Of a stretch of 30,257 nucleotides of DNA, positions 15,239 through 22,236 are shown in pieces. Below the pieces are notes generated by a model. It saw only the letters and a program-made list of their open reading frames with translations, made no database searches and was not told the origin of the DNA. A program made the position numbers and the translations under genes. The number at the start of each line of letters is the position of its first letter. The first letter of the stretch is position 1. The DNA is from an uncultured Fibrobacter sp. GTDB taxonomy: Bacteria > Fibrobacterota > Fibrobacteria > Fibrobacterales > Fibrobacteraceae. Location: contig NZ_ONDD01000027.1 in NCBI RefSeq assembly GCF_900316465.1, positions 1 to 30,257 of the forward strand. The letters run 5' to 3'.

Positions 15239-16406
15239 TTTTTACCTCTTTGGGGACTTCAGCGGGCTTGGGGGTGCTGACTTGTTTTGCTTTGAATTCT
15301 TCGATCATTTGTCTGAATTCACTAAACAGGTAGAGAGAATCGTTCGGGCCCGGAGCAGATTCCGGGTGGTATTGCACGCTGAATGCCGGCAAGGTCGTGT
15401 GGCGAATGCCTTCGACCGTGTTGTCGTTCAGGTTGATGTGAGTGACTTCGACTTCTTCGGGGAGCGTAATAGCATCGATAGCGTAGTTGTGGTTCTGGCT
15501 CGTGATTTCGACGGCGCCAGTCTTTACGTTCTTGACCGGATGGTTGCAGCCGTGGTGGCCGAACTTGAGCTTGGACACGTTTGCGCCAAAGGCGAGGCCG
15601 AGCAACTGGTTGCCCAGGCAAATGCCCATCAGAGGAATCTTGCCCAAGAGCTTCTTGACGACAGCGACCACTTGCGGAAGGCTGTTCGGGTCGGCGGGAC
15701 CGTTCGAAAGGAACACTCCGTCAGGGTTTTTAGCCATGATCTGTTCGTAGGTGGCGGTAATCGGGAGCACCGTGACTTTCATGCCCTGGTTCACCAGGTT
15801 TCTCAGGATGTTCGTCTTGATACCGAAATCGAGTGCGACCACATGCAGATCGCCTTCGGTGCTGAGTACATAGCCGTTCGGATCAGAGACCTTGCTAGCG
15901 TAGTCCTGGCCATCCAGACCGACCCATTCCTGAGCCTTCTTGATAGCTTCTTCTTCGCTCATGTCGGTGCCGTCTACGTGCAGGTAGGCCTTCTGGGCAC
16001 CGTTGTTGCGCAGGTGAATCGTGAGGGCGCGAGTGTCGACGCCTGCAATGCCCGGCTTGTTGTGCTTGAGCATGTAGTCGTGCAGGCTTTCTTCTTTCAG
16101 TTCCTTGCTCACTTCATCCAACGAGTTCACGACGATGCCGTTCAGGAACACGTCGCGCGATTCGGATTTTTCGTGGTTTGCAGCGTAGGCGCCGACTTCG
16201 GCGGTGGTGAACACCACAAACTGACCTGCGTAAGAGGGGTCAGTCAAAATCTGCTTGTAACCGGCCATACCGGTGTTGAACACGGCTTCGCCGACGGTAT
16301 CGGTGGTTGCGCCAAAGGCGTAGCCCCTAAAAACGGTTCCGTCTGCCAGTGCCAGAAACGCCTTCTTTTCGCGTTTGGCTTTCCAGTTGAATCTATCAGT
16401 CATCAT
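15225..16406 (-). CDS. carA: Carbamoyl-phosphate synthase, small (glutaminase) subunit
   Basis: The product has 393 residues. It hydrolyses glutamine and delivers ammonia to CarB. The N-terminal CarA-specific domain is present (LADGTVFRGYAFGATTDTVG, FNTGMAGYKQILTDPSYAGQ, GIAGVDTRALTIHLR). The class I amidotransferase domain has LSNGPADP, the nucleophile Cys in GICLGNQLLGLAFG and QYHPESAPGP with the catalytic His and Glu. Two tandem ATGs (16406 and 16403) are possible starts. The upstream leader frame ends with TGA inside this ATGATGA, giving direct coupling to the leader. Only a weak GAGCGA lies upstream as a ribosome site, so expression may depend on that coupling. First gene of the carA-pyrG-carB operon. 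Confidence 0.96.
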   Translation of the reverse strand: MMTDRFNWKAKREKKAFLALADGTVFRGYAFGATTDTVGEAVFNTGMAGYKQILTDPSYAGQFVVFTTAEVGAYAANHEKSESRDVFLNGIVVNSLDEVSKELKEESLHDYMLKHNKPGIAGVDTRALTIHLRNNGAQKAYLHVDGTDMSEEEAIKKAQEWVGLDGQDYASKVSDPNGYVLSTEGDLHVVALDFGIKTNILRNLVNQGMKVTVLPITATYEQIMAKNPDGVFLSNGPADPNSLPQVVAVVKKLLGKIPLMGICLGNQLLGLAFGANVSKLKFGHHGCNHPVKNVKTGAVEITSQNHNYAIDAITLPEEVEVTHINLNDNTVEGIRHTTLPAFSVQYHPESAPGPNDSLYLFSEFRQMIEEFKAKQVSTPKPAEVPKEVKNVLL

Positions 16407-16594
16407 AATTCGCTCGTTGTGTAGTTAAAACTTGAAGGCGTCTTTGCCGTTGTTCCTGCATAAAAATAAAGGCAAAAGCCAAATGCTTTTGCCAAACGAT
16501 AAAGACGAAAAAAAATGTGAAAAAAAGAAATTTTGTGAAATCCAGAGAGAGTCACCTGGTTTCGTTGCGAGATTCCTGCAACGGCTGCGCTCAT
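16403..16594 (-). CDS. Candidate 63-residue leader peptide upstream of carA
   Basis: An ATG at 16594 is preceded by GAGG at a 5-bp spacing. The frame runs to a TGA overlapping the carA start. It is rich in Phe/Tyr where the RNA is U-rich (HKISFFHIFFRLY, residues 20-32), then passes through the terminator hairpin (codons about 34-42) and ends SFNYTTSEL. An in-frame ATG at 16624 would add ten residues but lacks a ribosome site. The E. coli pyrBI leader peptide has the same plan: a U-rich, Phe-rich frame through a UTP-sensitive pause and attenuator. No homology to a known peptide is claimed; the role is inferred from layout. Confidence 0.5.
   Translation of the reverse strand: MSAAVAGISQRNQVTLSGFHKISFFHIFFRLYRLAKAFGFCLYFYAGTTAKTPSSFNYTTSEL
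16460..16493 (-). terminator. Intrinsic terminator in the carA leader (candidate attenuator)
   Basis: On the minus strand GGCAAAAGC-ATTTG-GCTTTTGCC is a perfect 9-bp stem followed by TTTATTTTTATG, a U-rich release tract. It ends only 54-65 bp before carA and about 240 bp beyond the glutamine synthetase terminator, so it lies inside the carA transcript leader. Immediately before it (16494-16535) the transcript is U-rich, a likely pause region at low UTP. Confidence 0.7.
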
Positions 16595-16633
16595 GTGTGC
16601 CTCGATGGATTCCGATGTTTTCATCGGGCTCAA

Positions 16634-16662
16634 AATATAGTAATTCTTTATTCTGTGTTGAA
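16634..16662 (-). promoter_or_regulatory. Candidate promoter of the carA-pyrG-carB operon
   Basis: On the minus strand TTCAAC (16662-16657), a 17-bp spacer and TATATT (16639-16634) resemble -35/-10 boxes. Transcription would start near 16627, where CCGATG-AAAA-CATCGG (16627-16612) could form a stable 5' hairpin. The -35 box is a poor match, so the assignment is tentative. Confidence 0.4.
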
Positions 16663-16729
16663 GGGGAATTTTAGAAGATTTTTTTAAGAGCACACTCAAT
16701 TTCACTTTTTGTAAAATTTGCCTTTTTAA

Positions 16730-16764
16730 AAGCAATCCGCCGGCGCGAGACCGACGAATTGCAT
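16730..16764 (-). terminator. Terminator of the glutamine synthetase gene
   Basis: On the minus strand GCAATTCGTCGG and CCGGCGGATTGC pair as a 12-bp stem (two G-U pairs) around TCTCGCG, followed by TTTT. It begins 36 bp past the glutamine synthetase stop and separates that gene from the carA leader. Confidence 0.75.
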
Positions 16765-16799
16765 TTTGAGGTTCGGATTATTATGAGTAATTTGAGAAA

Positions 16800-18920
16800 T
16801 TAGTAGATAAAGAGCATTTCTCTGTACTTCGGCAGCGGCCACTTTTCGTCGGGCACGATGCTTTCGATCTTGTCCACGATAATGCGGAGGTTTGCCATAG
16901 CGTCGAGAATGACTTCGTGCTTTTCGCCGAGTGCAACTTCCATCTGGGCGACTGCGGCATCAAGTTCTTTGAGCTTTTCGCCGAGTTCGCGAGCGTAACC
17001 GTCAACAGCGTAGAAACCCTGGCCCTTAGCTAACTCGTTGGTCTTCAATGCGTTAGTGTATGCACAGAGTACCTGCGGGAGCACCACGTTCTTCGCGATA
17101 TCGAATGCAATCTTGCCTTCGATGTGAATCTTCTTGTGGTAATCTTCCATGTTGACTTCGTAACGGGAGTCGAGTTCGCGCTTGTTGAACACGCCGTACT
17201 TTTCGAACAGGGCCACATTTTCCTTCTTGTTGAGAGCCTGGAGGGCTTCCATGGTGGTGCGGATGTTCGGGAGGCCGCGCTTGGCTGCTTCTTCGACCCA
17301 TTCGTCGGTGTAGCCGTTGCCGTTGAAGATAACGCGCTTGTGTTCCTTGACAATCTTCTGCAACAGGTTCTGCAGTTCTTCGTGGAACTTGTCGGCAGGA
17401 ACATTGGCGAGCTTGTCGGCGATGAGGTCGAAGGCTTCGGCCACGATCGTGTTGAGGATGACGTTCGGTTCGGAGCAGCTCTGGCTAGAACCCGGAGCGC
17501 GGAATTCGAACTTGTTGCCGGTGAAGGCGAACGGAGAAGTACGGTTACGGTCGGTAGCGTCGCGCGGGAGCGGCGGGAGAGTGTCAGAACCGAGCTTCAG
17601 TGCACCGGCCTGCTTGCTGGACTTCGGATCGCCCTTTTCAAGCTGGTCGATAACGTCGGCGAGCTGGTCGCCGAGGTACATGGAGATGATTGCCGGAGGA
17701 GCTTCGTTGGCACCGAGACGGTGGTCGTTACCGGCGCTAGCAACAGCCATACGGAGCAAGTCGGCGTGGGTGTCGACAGCGTAGATGACAGCGCAGAGCG
17801 TGGTGAGGAATATGGCGTTCTGGTGCGGGTCCTTGCCCGGGTTCAAGAGGTTGGTCTTGCCGTAGTTCACCGACCAGTTGTTATGCTTGCCGGAACCGTT
17901 GATGCCGGCGAACGGCTTTTCGTGCAGCAGGCAAACGAGACCGTGGCGGTCGGCGACCTGGCGGAGCACTTCCATAATCTGCATGTTGTGGTCGCAGGCG
18001 AGGTTTACTTCCTCGAACATCGGGGCAAGTTCGAACTGGGCCGGAGCGACTTCGTTGTGGCGGGTCTTGGCCGGAATGCCGAGCTTCCAGAGTTCCTTTT
18101 CCACATCGTTCATGAAGTTGATGATGCGTGCCGGAATGCTACCGAAGTAGTGGTCTTCCATCTGCTGGTGCTTTGCCGGAGCGGCACCAAACAGCGTGCG
18201 ACCGGCCTGGTACAGGTCCGGACGCTGCAGGTAGAAACGCTTGTCAATCAGGAAGTATTCCTGTTCGGCACCGAGAGTGACGGTGACCTTCTGCTGGGCA
18301 ACGCCGAAGAGACCCATGAGGCGGTCGGCAGACTTCTGGAGGGCCTGAATAGAACGGAGGAGCGGAGTTTTCTTGTCCAAGGCTTCGCCAGTATAGCTAC
18401 AGAAAGCGGTCGGGATGCAGAGCGTTGCACCGTTGCCGTGACGCTTGATGAAGGCCGGAGAGGTCGGATCCCAGGCGGTGTAGCCGCGGGCTTCGAAAGT
18501 GGAACGGAGGCCGCCGCTCGGGAAAGAAGATGCGTCCGGTTCACCGACGATCAGGTTCTTGCCGCTGAAGGCGAGGATTGCCTTGCCGTCTTCGGGTTCG
18601 AGGAAGGAGTCGTGCTTTTCGGCGGTGGAACCGGTAAGAGGCTGGAACCAGTGAGTAAAGTGGGTGGCGCCGCGGTCGATAGCCCACTTTTTCATGGCGT
18701 GGGCAACTTCGCCAGCGATGCTCGGGTCAAGCGGTGCGCCGCCGTCGATGGTAGCGAAGAGCTTCTTGCAAATGTCTTTGGGAAGATATGCGCGCATGGC
18801 CTCGGCGTTGAAGACATCTTCGCCGTAGAAGTCGATGTTTGCGGGTGCTGCGGGAAGGTTGGCACCAGCGTTTTCGCTGGCGATTTCCTTGATAGCTTTT
18901 AATCTGTATTCGTTGCTCAT
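16800..18920 (-). CDS. glnN: Type III glutamine synthetase
   Basis: The product has 706 residues, the size of type III (GlnN) enzymes and much longer than type I (about 470). It joins ammonia and glutamate with ATP. Diagnostic segments are THFTHWFQPLTGSTAEKHDS (87-106), GAEQEYFLID (217-226), RHNEVAPAQFELAP (287-300), FAGINGSGKHNNWSVNYG (337-354) and NRTSPFAFTGNKFEFRAPGS. The C-terminal helical extension ends at the stop as in other type III enzymes. GGAG lies just upstream of the ATG. A strong sigma-54 promoter (18960-18976) precedes it and a terminator follows, so it is a single-gene nitrogen-regulated unit. Type III enzymes are not adenylylated as type I are, so control is probably mainly transcriptional. 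Confidence 0.97.
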   Translation of the reverse strand: MSNEYRLKAIKEIASENAGANLPAAPANIDFYGEDVFNAEAMRAYLPKDICKKLFATIDGGAPLDPSIAGEVAHAMKKWAIDRGATHFTHWFQPLTGSTAEKHDSFLEPEDGKAILAFSGKNLIVGEPDASSFPSGGLRSTFEARGYTAWDPTSPAFIKRHGNGATLCIPTAFCSYTGEALDKKTPLLRSIQALQKSADRLMGLFGVAQQKVTVTLGAEQEYFLIDKRFYLQRPDLYQAGRTLFGAAPAKHQQMEDHYFGSIPARIINFMNDVEKELWKLGIPAKTRHNEVAPAQFELAPMFEEVNLACDHNMQIMEVLRQVADRHGLVCLLHEKPFAGINGSGKHNNWSVNYGKTNLLNPGKDPHQNAIFLTTLCAVIYAVDTHADLLRMAVASAGNDHRLGANEAPPAIISMYLGDQLADVIDQLEKGDPKSSKQAGALKLGSDTLPPLPRDATDRNRTSPFAFTGNKFEFRAPGSSQSCSEPNVILNTIVAEAFDLIADKLANVPADKFHEELQNLLQKIVKEHKRVIFNGNGYTDEWVEEAAKRGLPNIRTTMEALQALNKKENVALFEKYGVFNKRELDSRYEVNMEDYHKKIHIEGKIAFDIAKNVVLPQVLCAYTNALKTNELAKGQGFYAVDGYARELGEKLKELDAAVAQMEVALGEKHEVILDAMANLRIIVDKIESIVPDEKWPLPKYREMLFIY

Positions 18921-18959
18921 GGCAATCTCCTATTATGTTTTTGTTTTCGGTGCCATAAA

Positions 18960-18976
18960 AGCAAAACGCGTGCCAA
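18960..18976 (-). promoter_or_regulatory. Sigma-54 (-24/-12) promoter of glutamine synthetase
   Basis: The minus strand reads TTGGCACGCGTTTTGCT, which matches the sigma-54 consensus YTGGCACG-N4-TTGCW at every fixed position. Transcription would start about 12 bp past the GC, near 18949, giving a 29-nt leader before the ATG at 18920 with its GGAG. A sigma-54 promoter requires an enhancer-binding activator such as NtrC; its site would lie further upstream, in or beyond the end of the FISUMP gene. Confidence 0.8.
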
Positions 18977-18980
18977 AATC

Positions 18981-19010
18981 AAAAAATGGCGAATTCTTTG
19001 CAGAATCGCC
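18981..19010 (-). terminator. Terminator of the FISUMP gene at 19063
   Basis: On the minus strand GGCGA-TTC and GAA-TTCGCC pair around TGCAAA with one bulged T and are followed by ATTTTTTG. It lies 53 bp after the upstream gene's stop and directly before the sigma-54 promoter. Confidence 0.7.
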
Positions 19011-19062
19011 AGATTTTCTGTTTTTACAAAAATTCAATCTTTTTCAAAAATTGAAAATTTGT

Positions 19063-20316
19063 TTATTCATTTACGGAATCTGTAAAACCTGTGTCCGGAG
19101 TTTCCGAATCTGTATAGGTCGGCGGCGTGTATCCGTCGTCCTTAATGCAGCGTACAAAGTGATAGTCTTCGTGGCAGAGCATCGCTTCGCAGTAGTCGGT
19201 GCCGCCAAAGCGGTAATGCCTGAGTTGCTTGACTTCTACATTGCCGTTTTCGTCGGGCCAAAGCGGGATTTCCTTGGAATCTACGGTCCAGTAAGAGCCA
19301 AAAGCGTAAGTCTCGCCGGTTTCTTCGGTGCACTCGCTATCGTAATAGCGGCGGGTGAGCGTCGAAAAGTTCATGCCGTAAGCGTTCGTGGGGTAGAAAA
19401 AGACTTCGGCGTCGGTAGAGTACGACTGCGAACCGCTCAGTTTTCCAATTTGGTGAATGGAATAGCGCGGCCTGCGGTAGGCGGTCGAGAACAAGTCGTC
19501 GTAAGAGGCCGTAGGTGAAAGATCCGTCAGCAGGTTTGCAAATTCGGTCTGGGTCGGGAGTCGCCAGCCTTCGGGACAAATATTGGATTCGATGTCGGCG
19601 GTGGGGTATTCCAGGCCGGCGTCCGTCGGAATCTTTACATTGGGCCTGTTGGCGTCGGTAAAGGGGCGGCTGCCGCTTGTCTTGTAGCGCAAATCCTGGG
19701 CCATCCAAATGCGGTCGCCGACGCTGATGGTTCTGTATGTCTGTCCGTCGCGTACGTCGGTCAACTGTGCAAAGTTGGGCTTGTGCGGCAGTCGGGTGAA
19801 TCCCCAGAACTTGATTAGGGCGATACACACGTCTTGATAAAGCTTGCCTGGGTAAATGTCTTCGATCTCGATGATAATCTTGAATACGTTCTTGAGCGGC
19901 TTTTCGAACACGATTACGTCGGCAAGGGGATCTTTGTGCCCGCGCCAATTGGGCTTGGCAAGCGTATGCACCTTGATCAGGTTGTCGGTGGTGTTCTGGT
20001 AAATCTTGATGGTCTTTGCGAGGCTGTAATTTGTGTAAGCCGAAGAATCCCGCAAAAAACCGTTATAAAGGGTGATAAGGTCCAAACGCGGGGCTTCTAC
20101 CAAGAATTCCAAGGTGATGGGCTTGTTCTTGTACTTGGCCCCCCAAACCTGAAAAAACGGATGCACGTGTTTTTTCATGACCATGTTTTCGGGCCTGTAC
20201 GTAGTCTGGCCAATGTCGGGCAGTGTTGCTGAAGCCTTGATTCCGTTGATAGGGATAGAGGTAATCGCGTGCGATAACGAAGCGGCAACAAGAACGGCAA
20301 CAAAAAAACGAATCAT
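19063..20316 (-). CDS. FISUMP-domain exported protein with glycan-binding-type N-terminal domain
   Basis: The product has 417 residues. The ATG at 20316 is chosen because it begins a signal peptide (MIRFFVAVLVAASLSHAI); an ATG at 20358 would bury it. Residues about 30-170 (YRPENMVMKK..., VWGAKYKNKPITLEFLVEAP, then KTIKIYQN and IIIEIEDIYPG) look like the discoidin-like NADase-type glycan-binding domain. From about 180 a FISUMP domain follows: FAQLTDVRDGQTYRTISVGD, WMAQDLRY, NICPEGWRLPTQTEFANLL, and FVRCIKDD near the end. FISUMP domains are abundant in Fibrobacter and their role is unknown; surface carbohydrate binding is a reasonable guess. The C-terminus is Thr/Pro/Asp-rich. Divergent from the metal transport pair. 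Confidence 0.8.
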   Translation of the reverse strand: MIRFFVAVLVAASLSHAITSIPINGIKASATLPDIGQTTYRPENMVMKKHVHPFFQVWGAKYKNKPITLEFLVEAPRLDLITLYNGFLRDSSAYTNYSLAKTIKIYQNTTDNLIKVHTLAKPNWRGHKDPLADVIVFEKPLKNVFKIIIEIEDIYPGKLYQDVCIALIKFWGFTRLPHKPNFAQLTDVRDGQTYRTISVGDRIWMAQDLRYKTSGSRPFTDANRPNVKIPTDAGLEYPTADIESNICPEGWRLPTQTEFANLLTDLSPTASYDDLFSTAYRRPRYSIHQIGKLSGSQSYSTDAEVFFYPTNAYGMNFSTLTRRYYDSECTEETGETYAFGSYWTVDSKEIPLWPDENGNVEVKQLRHYRFGGTDYCEAMLCHEDYHFVRCIKDDGYTPPTYTDSETPDTGFTDSVNE

Positions 20317-20454
20317 GCGAGGGCCCAAACTAAAGACGGAGAGAAAATATAAAAACAACTAGTTCTATATATATATGGAATTTTTACGAAAAATGAACAA
20401 AAATTGGTAAAATTTTCTTTTATATTTAGGGTGAAATTGAGGGAAACCTTGCGG

Positions 20455-21039
20455 ATGCGATTGTCGTATATTTTACTGTTGCTGGTCGGCTTTGTTACCA
20501 TGGCCGAGGCGCACCCGCATGTGTTTGCCGATGTGAAGATCAAGGCCGTGTTCGGTCAAAATGGCTTTACGGGTGTTCAAAATCAGTGGAGCTTTGATGA
20601 GGTGTACAGTGCGGCTATGCTTGCGTCTGCAGATGCCGATGGCGACGGTAAAATTGCCGGGAAAGAGACTGACGAAATCAAGACTCTAGTGCTAGGCCCT
20701 TTGCAGCAAAGCAATTATTACAATTATGTGATGGCAGGAACCAAGTTCTTGCCTGCCGGAAAGATTGAAGGATTTTCGGCAGCAATGAAGAACGGAAAAC
20801 TGGTGCTTGATTTTAAGGTGGCATTCTCGGTTCCGGTAACTTCGGACTACACGATGCTTGTTATTGTAGTTAGCGATCAGACGAATTACATTCAGATGAC
20901 TACAGACATGGAAAATGCGGATGTCGATGCGCCTGATGGATTAGATGTTGAGTTCTTTCCTGACGAGGTTCGTGGGTTGACCATATTCCGCGCTTTCAGA
21001 AGCGATACGGAAGGACTTTTCTTGAGATTTAAGAAGTGA
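20455..21039 (+). CDS. DUF1007 periplasmic metal-associated protein
   Basis: The product has 194 residues. The ATG at 20455 starts a signal peptide (MRLSYILLLLVGFVTMAEA). The mature protein opens with HPHVFADVKIKAVFGQNG, the DUF1007 hallmark; its histidines at the new N-terminus could bind metal. A complete 12-residue EF-hand loop (DADGDGKIAGKE, 60-71) is present. DUF1007 genes are habitually paired with NicO-type nickel/cobalt exporters, as here, 13 bp upstream of one. The protein is thought to assist metal handling at the periplasmic face. Which metal is involved cannot be told from the sequence. Confidence 0.85.
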   Translation: MRLSYILLLLVGFVTMAEAHPHVFADVKIKAVFGQNGFTGVQNQWSFDEVYSAAMLASADADGDGKIAGKETDEIKTLVLGPLQQSNYYNYVMAGTKFLPAGKIEGFSAAMKNGKLVLDFKVAFSVPVTSDYTMLVIVVSDQTNYIQMTTDMENADVDAPDGLDVEFFPDEVRGLTIFRAFRSDTEGLFLRFKK

Positions 21040-21052
21040 TGACAGGTGTTTT

Positions 21053-22126
21053 ATGAAAAAGTCTATTGTGTTTTTGCTTGTCCTTTTGATTGCGGTGGCG
21101 GCTTCGGCGGCTGTCAAGAAAAAACGCTTTGACGTGGGCGGGGGAGATGCGCCTGCCGCGACGGAAGCGACGGTTGAATCGGTGGCGCCTGCGGAAGGTG
21201 CTGCCGCTGGTGAAACTGTTGCGCCGGAGACTGCCGCGAAACCTGTTGTTGCGGAATCTGCCGTGGTGCCTGAAAAGCCTGCGGAAAAGACGCGGTCATT
21301 TTATACGGTGATTGCGGAGGAACAGAAGGTTCTTCGCGAAAAGTTGACGGCGGCGATTTCGGCGATGAAAAACGGCGACTGGGATGCCATCTGGAAGTTC
21401 CTCGCGATTTGCCTTGTGTACGGTATGTTGCACGCGCTTGGTCCCGGACATGGAAAGTCGATTGTGGTCGGATATTTTATTGCGCGTCGTGGTCGCTGGC
21501 GGCAGGGTGTTGCGCTTGGCGCAGGCATTACCGTGACGCACACGATGAGTGCGGTCATCTTGTTGCTGATTCTGTATGCGATTTTCAAGGCGACGGTATT
21601 CAATGCGTTCGAGACGGGCCGCATCGGTATTGAACGGGCGAGCTATGCACTGATTATGCTCACGGGTGTGCTGCTCGTGGTGCTTGCGATTCGCGACGTG
21701 TTCAAGTCGCACAAGGGCTGTGGATGTTCCGCTCGGCTTGAGTCTGCGGAAGGTGTTGTGGCGCAGGATGGGAAATGCGCGGAATCTAAATTGCCGCCGA
21801 TTGCCCGCTGGCGCGAAATCTTGGGTGTTGCCGCCGTTACGGGAATTGTGCCTTGTCCGGCTGTGGCGTTGATTGTACTATTCTGCCTGCTGAATTCGAT
21901 GGTGGCGCTTTCGCTCCTGGGTGCGCTTGTCATTTGCATTGGCATGACGATTACGAATGTGGCCTTCGGTATTGCGGCTGTCGCCTTCCGCAAGGGAATT
22001 GACAAGGGGAGTGCCCACACCCATATCGCTACAAAAATATACACCGTCGCGACTCTCGCAGGCGGTGTCATTATCTTTATTTCGGGACTGTTGCTGTTTA
22101 CGAACCAGTTCGCGGGCCGCGTGTAG
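21053..22126 (+). CDS. NicO/RcnA-family nickel-cobalt type membrane transporter
   Basis: The product has 357 residues. A signal peptide (1-20) is followed by an Ala/Pro/Glu-rich periplasmic linker (about 28-80) and a NicO core of about six helices. Family signatures are MLHALGPGHGKS (125-136) with the metal-linked histidines, GITVTHTMSAV (158-168) and GIVPCPAVALIVLF. A loop after about residue 218 (SHKGCGCSARLE ... DGKCAE) adds His and Cys that may bind metal on the cytoplasmic or loop side. RcnA-type members export Ni and Co; relatives paired with DUF1007 may move other divalent metals. It is co-transcribed with the DUF1007 gene. The long Ala/Pro linker is an addition to the core family. Confidence 0.88.
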   Translation: MKKSIVFLLVLLIAVAASAAVKKKRFDVGGGDAPAATEATVESVAPAEGAAAGETVAPETAAKPVVAESAVVPEKPAEKTRSFYTVIAEEQKVLREKLTAAISAMKNGDWDAIWKFLAICLVYGMLHALGPGHGKSIVVGYFIARRGRWRQGVALGAGITVTHTMSAVILLLILYAIFKATVFNAFETGRIGIERASYALIMLTGVLLVVLAIRDVFKSHKGCGCSARLESAEGVVAQDGKCAESKLPPIARWREILGVAAVTGIVPCPAVALIVLFCLLNSMVALSLLGALVICIGMTITNVAFGIAAVAFRKGIDKGSAHTHIATKIYTVATLAGGVIIFISGLLLFTNQFAGRV

Positions 22127-22165
22127 TAAACTCCGCCTCGTTGGGGCGCCATTTATCCATAAAAT

Positions 22166-22202
22166 ACGGCTGTCACATTTGACTTGTGACACGCCGTTTT
22201 TT
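22166..22202 (+). terminator. Terminator of the DUF1007-NicO operon
   Basis: ACGGC-TGTCAC and GTGACA-CGCCGT pair around ATTTGACTT with one bulge, followed by six T. The following TATATATGT (22203-22211) may be the -10 box of the next operon, whose ATG is at 22237. Confidence 0.8.
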
Positions 22203-22236
22203 ATATATGTCCTAAAATTGAATAAGGGTTAAGGAA

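Noticed and set aside
13511..16424. Long antisense open frames opposite pyrG and carA
   Set aside because: They mirror strongly conserved genes, and their composition shows the usual antisense pattern with no recognisable motif.
16541..16556. AATCCAGAGAGAGTC in the carA leader, resembling a PyrR-binding RNA element
   Set aside because: It is on the plus strand while the leader RNA is copied from the other direction, so the RNA would carry the complement.
17124..18902. 592-codon plus-strand frame opposite glutamine synthetase
   Set aside because: Antisense shadow of a well-conserved enzyme.
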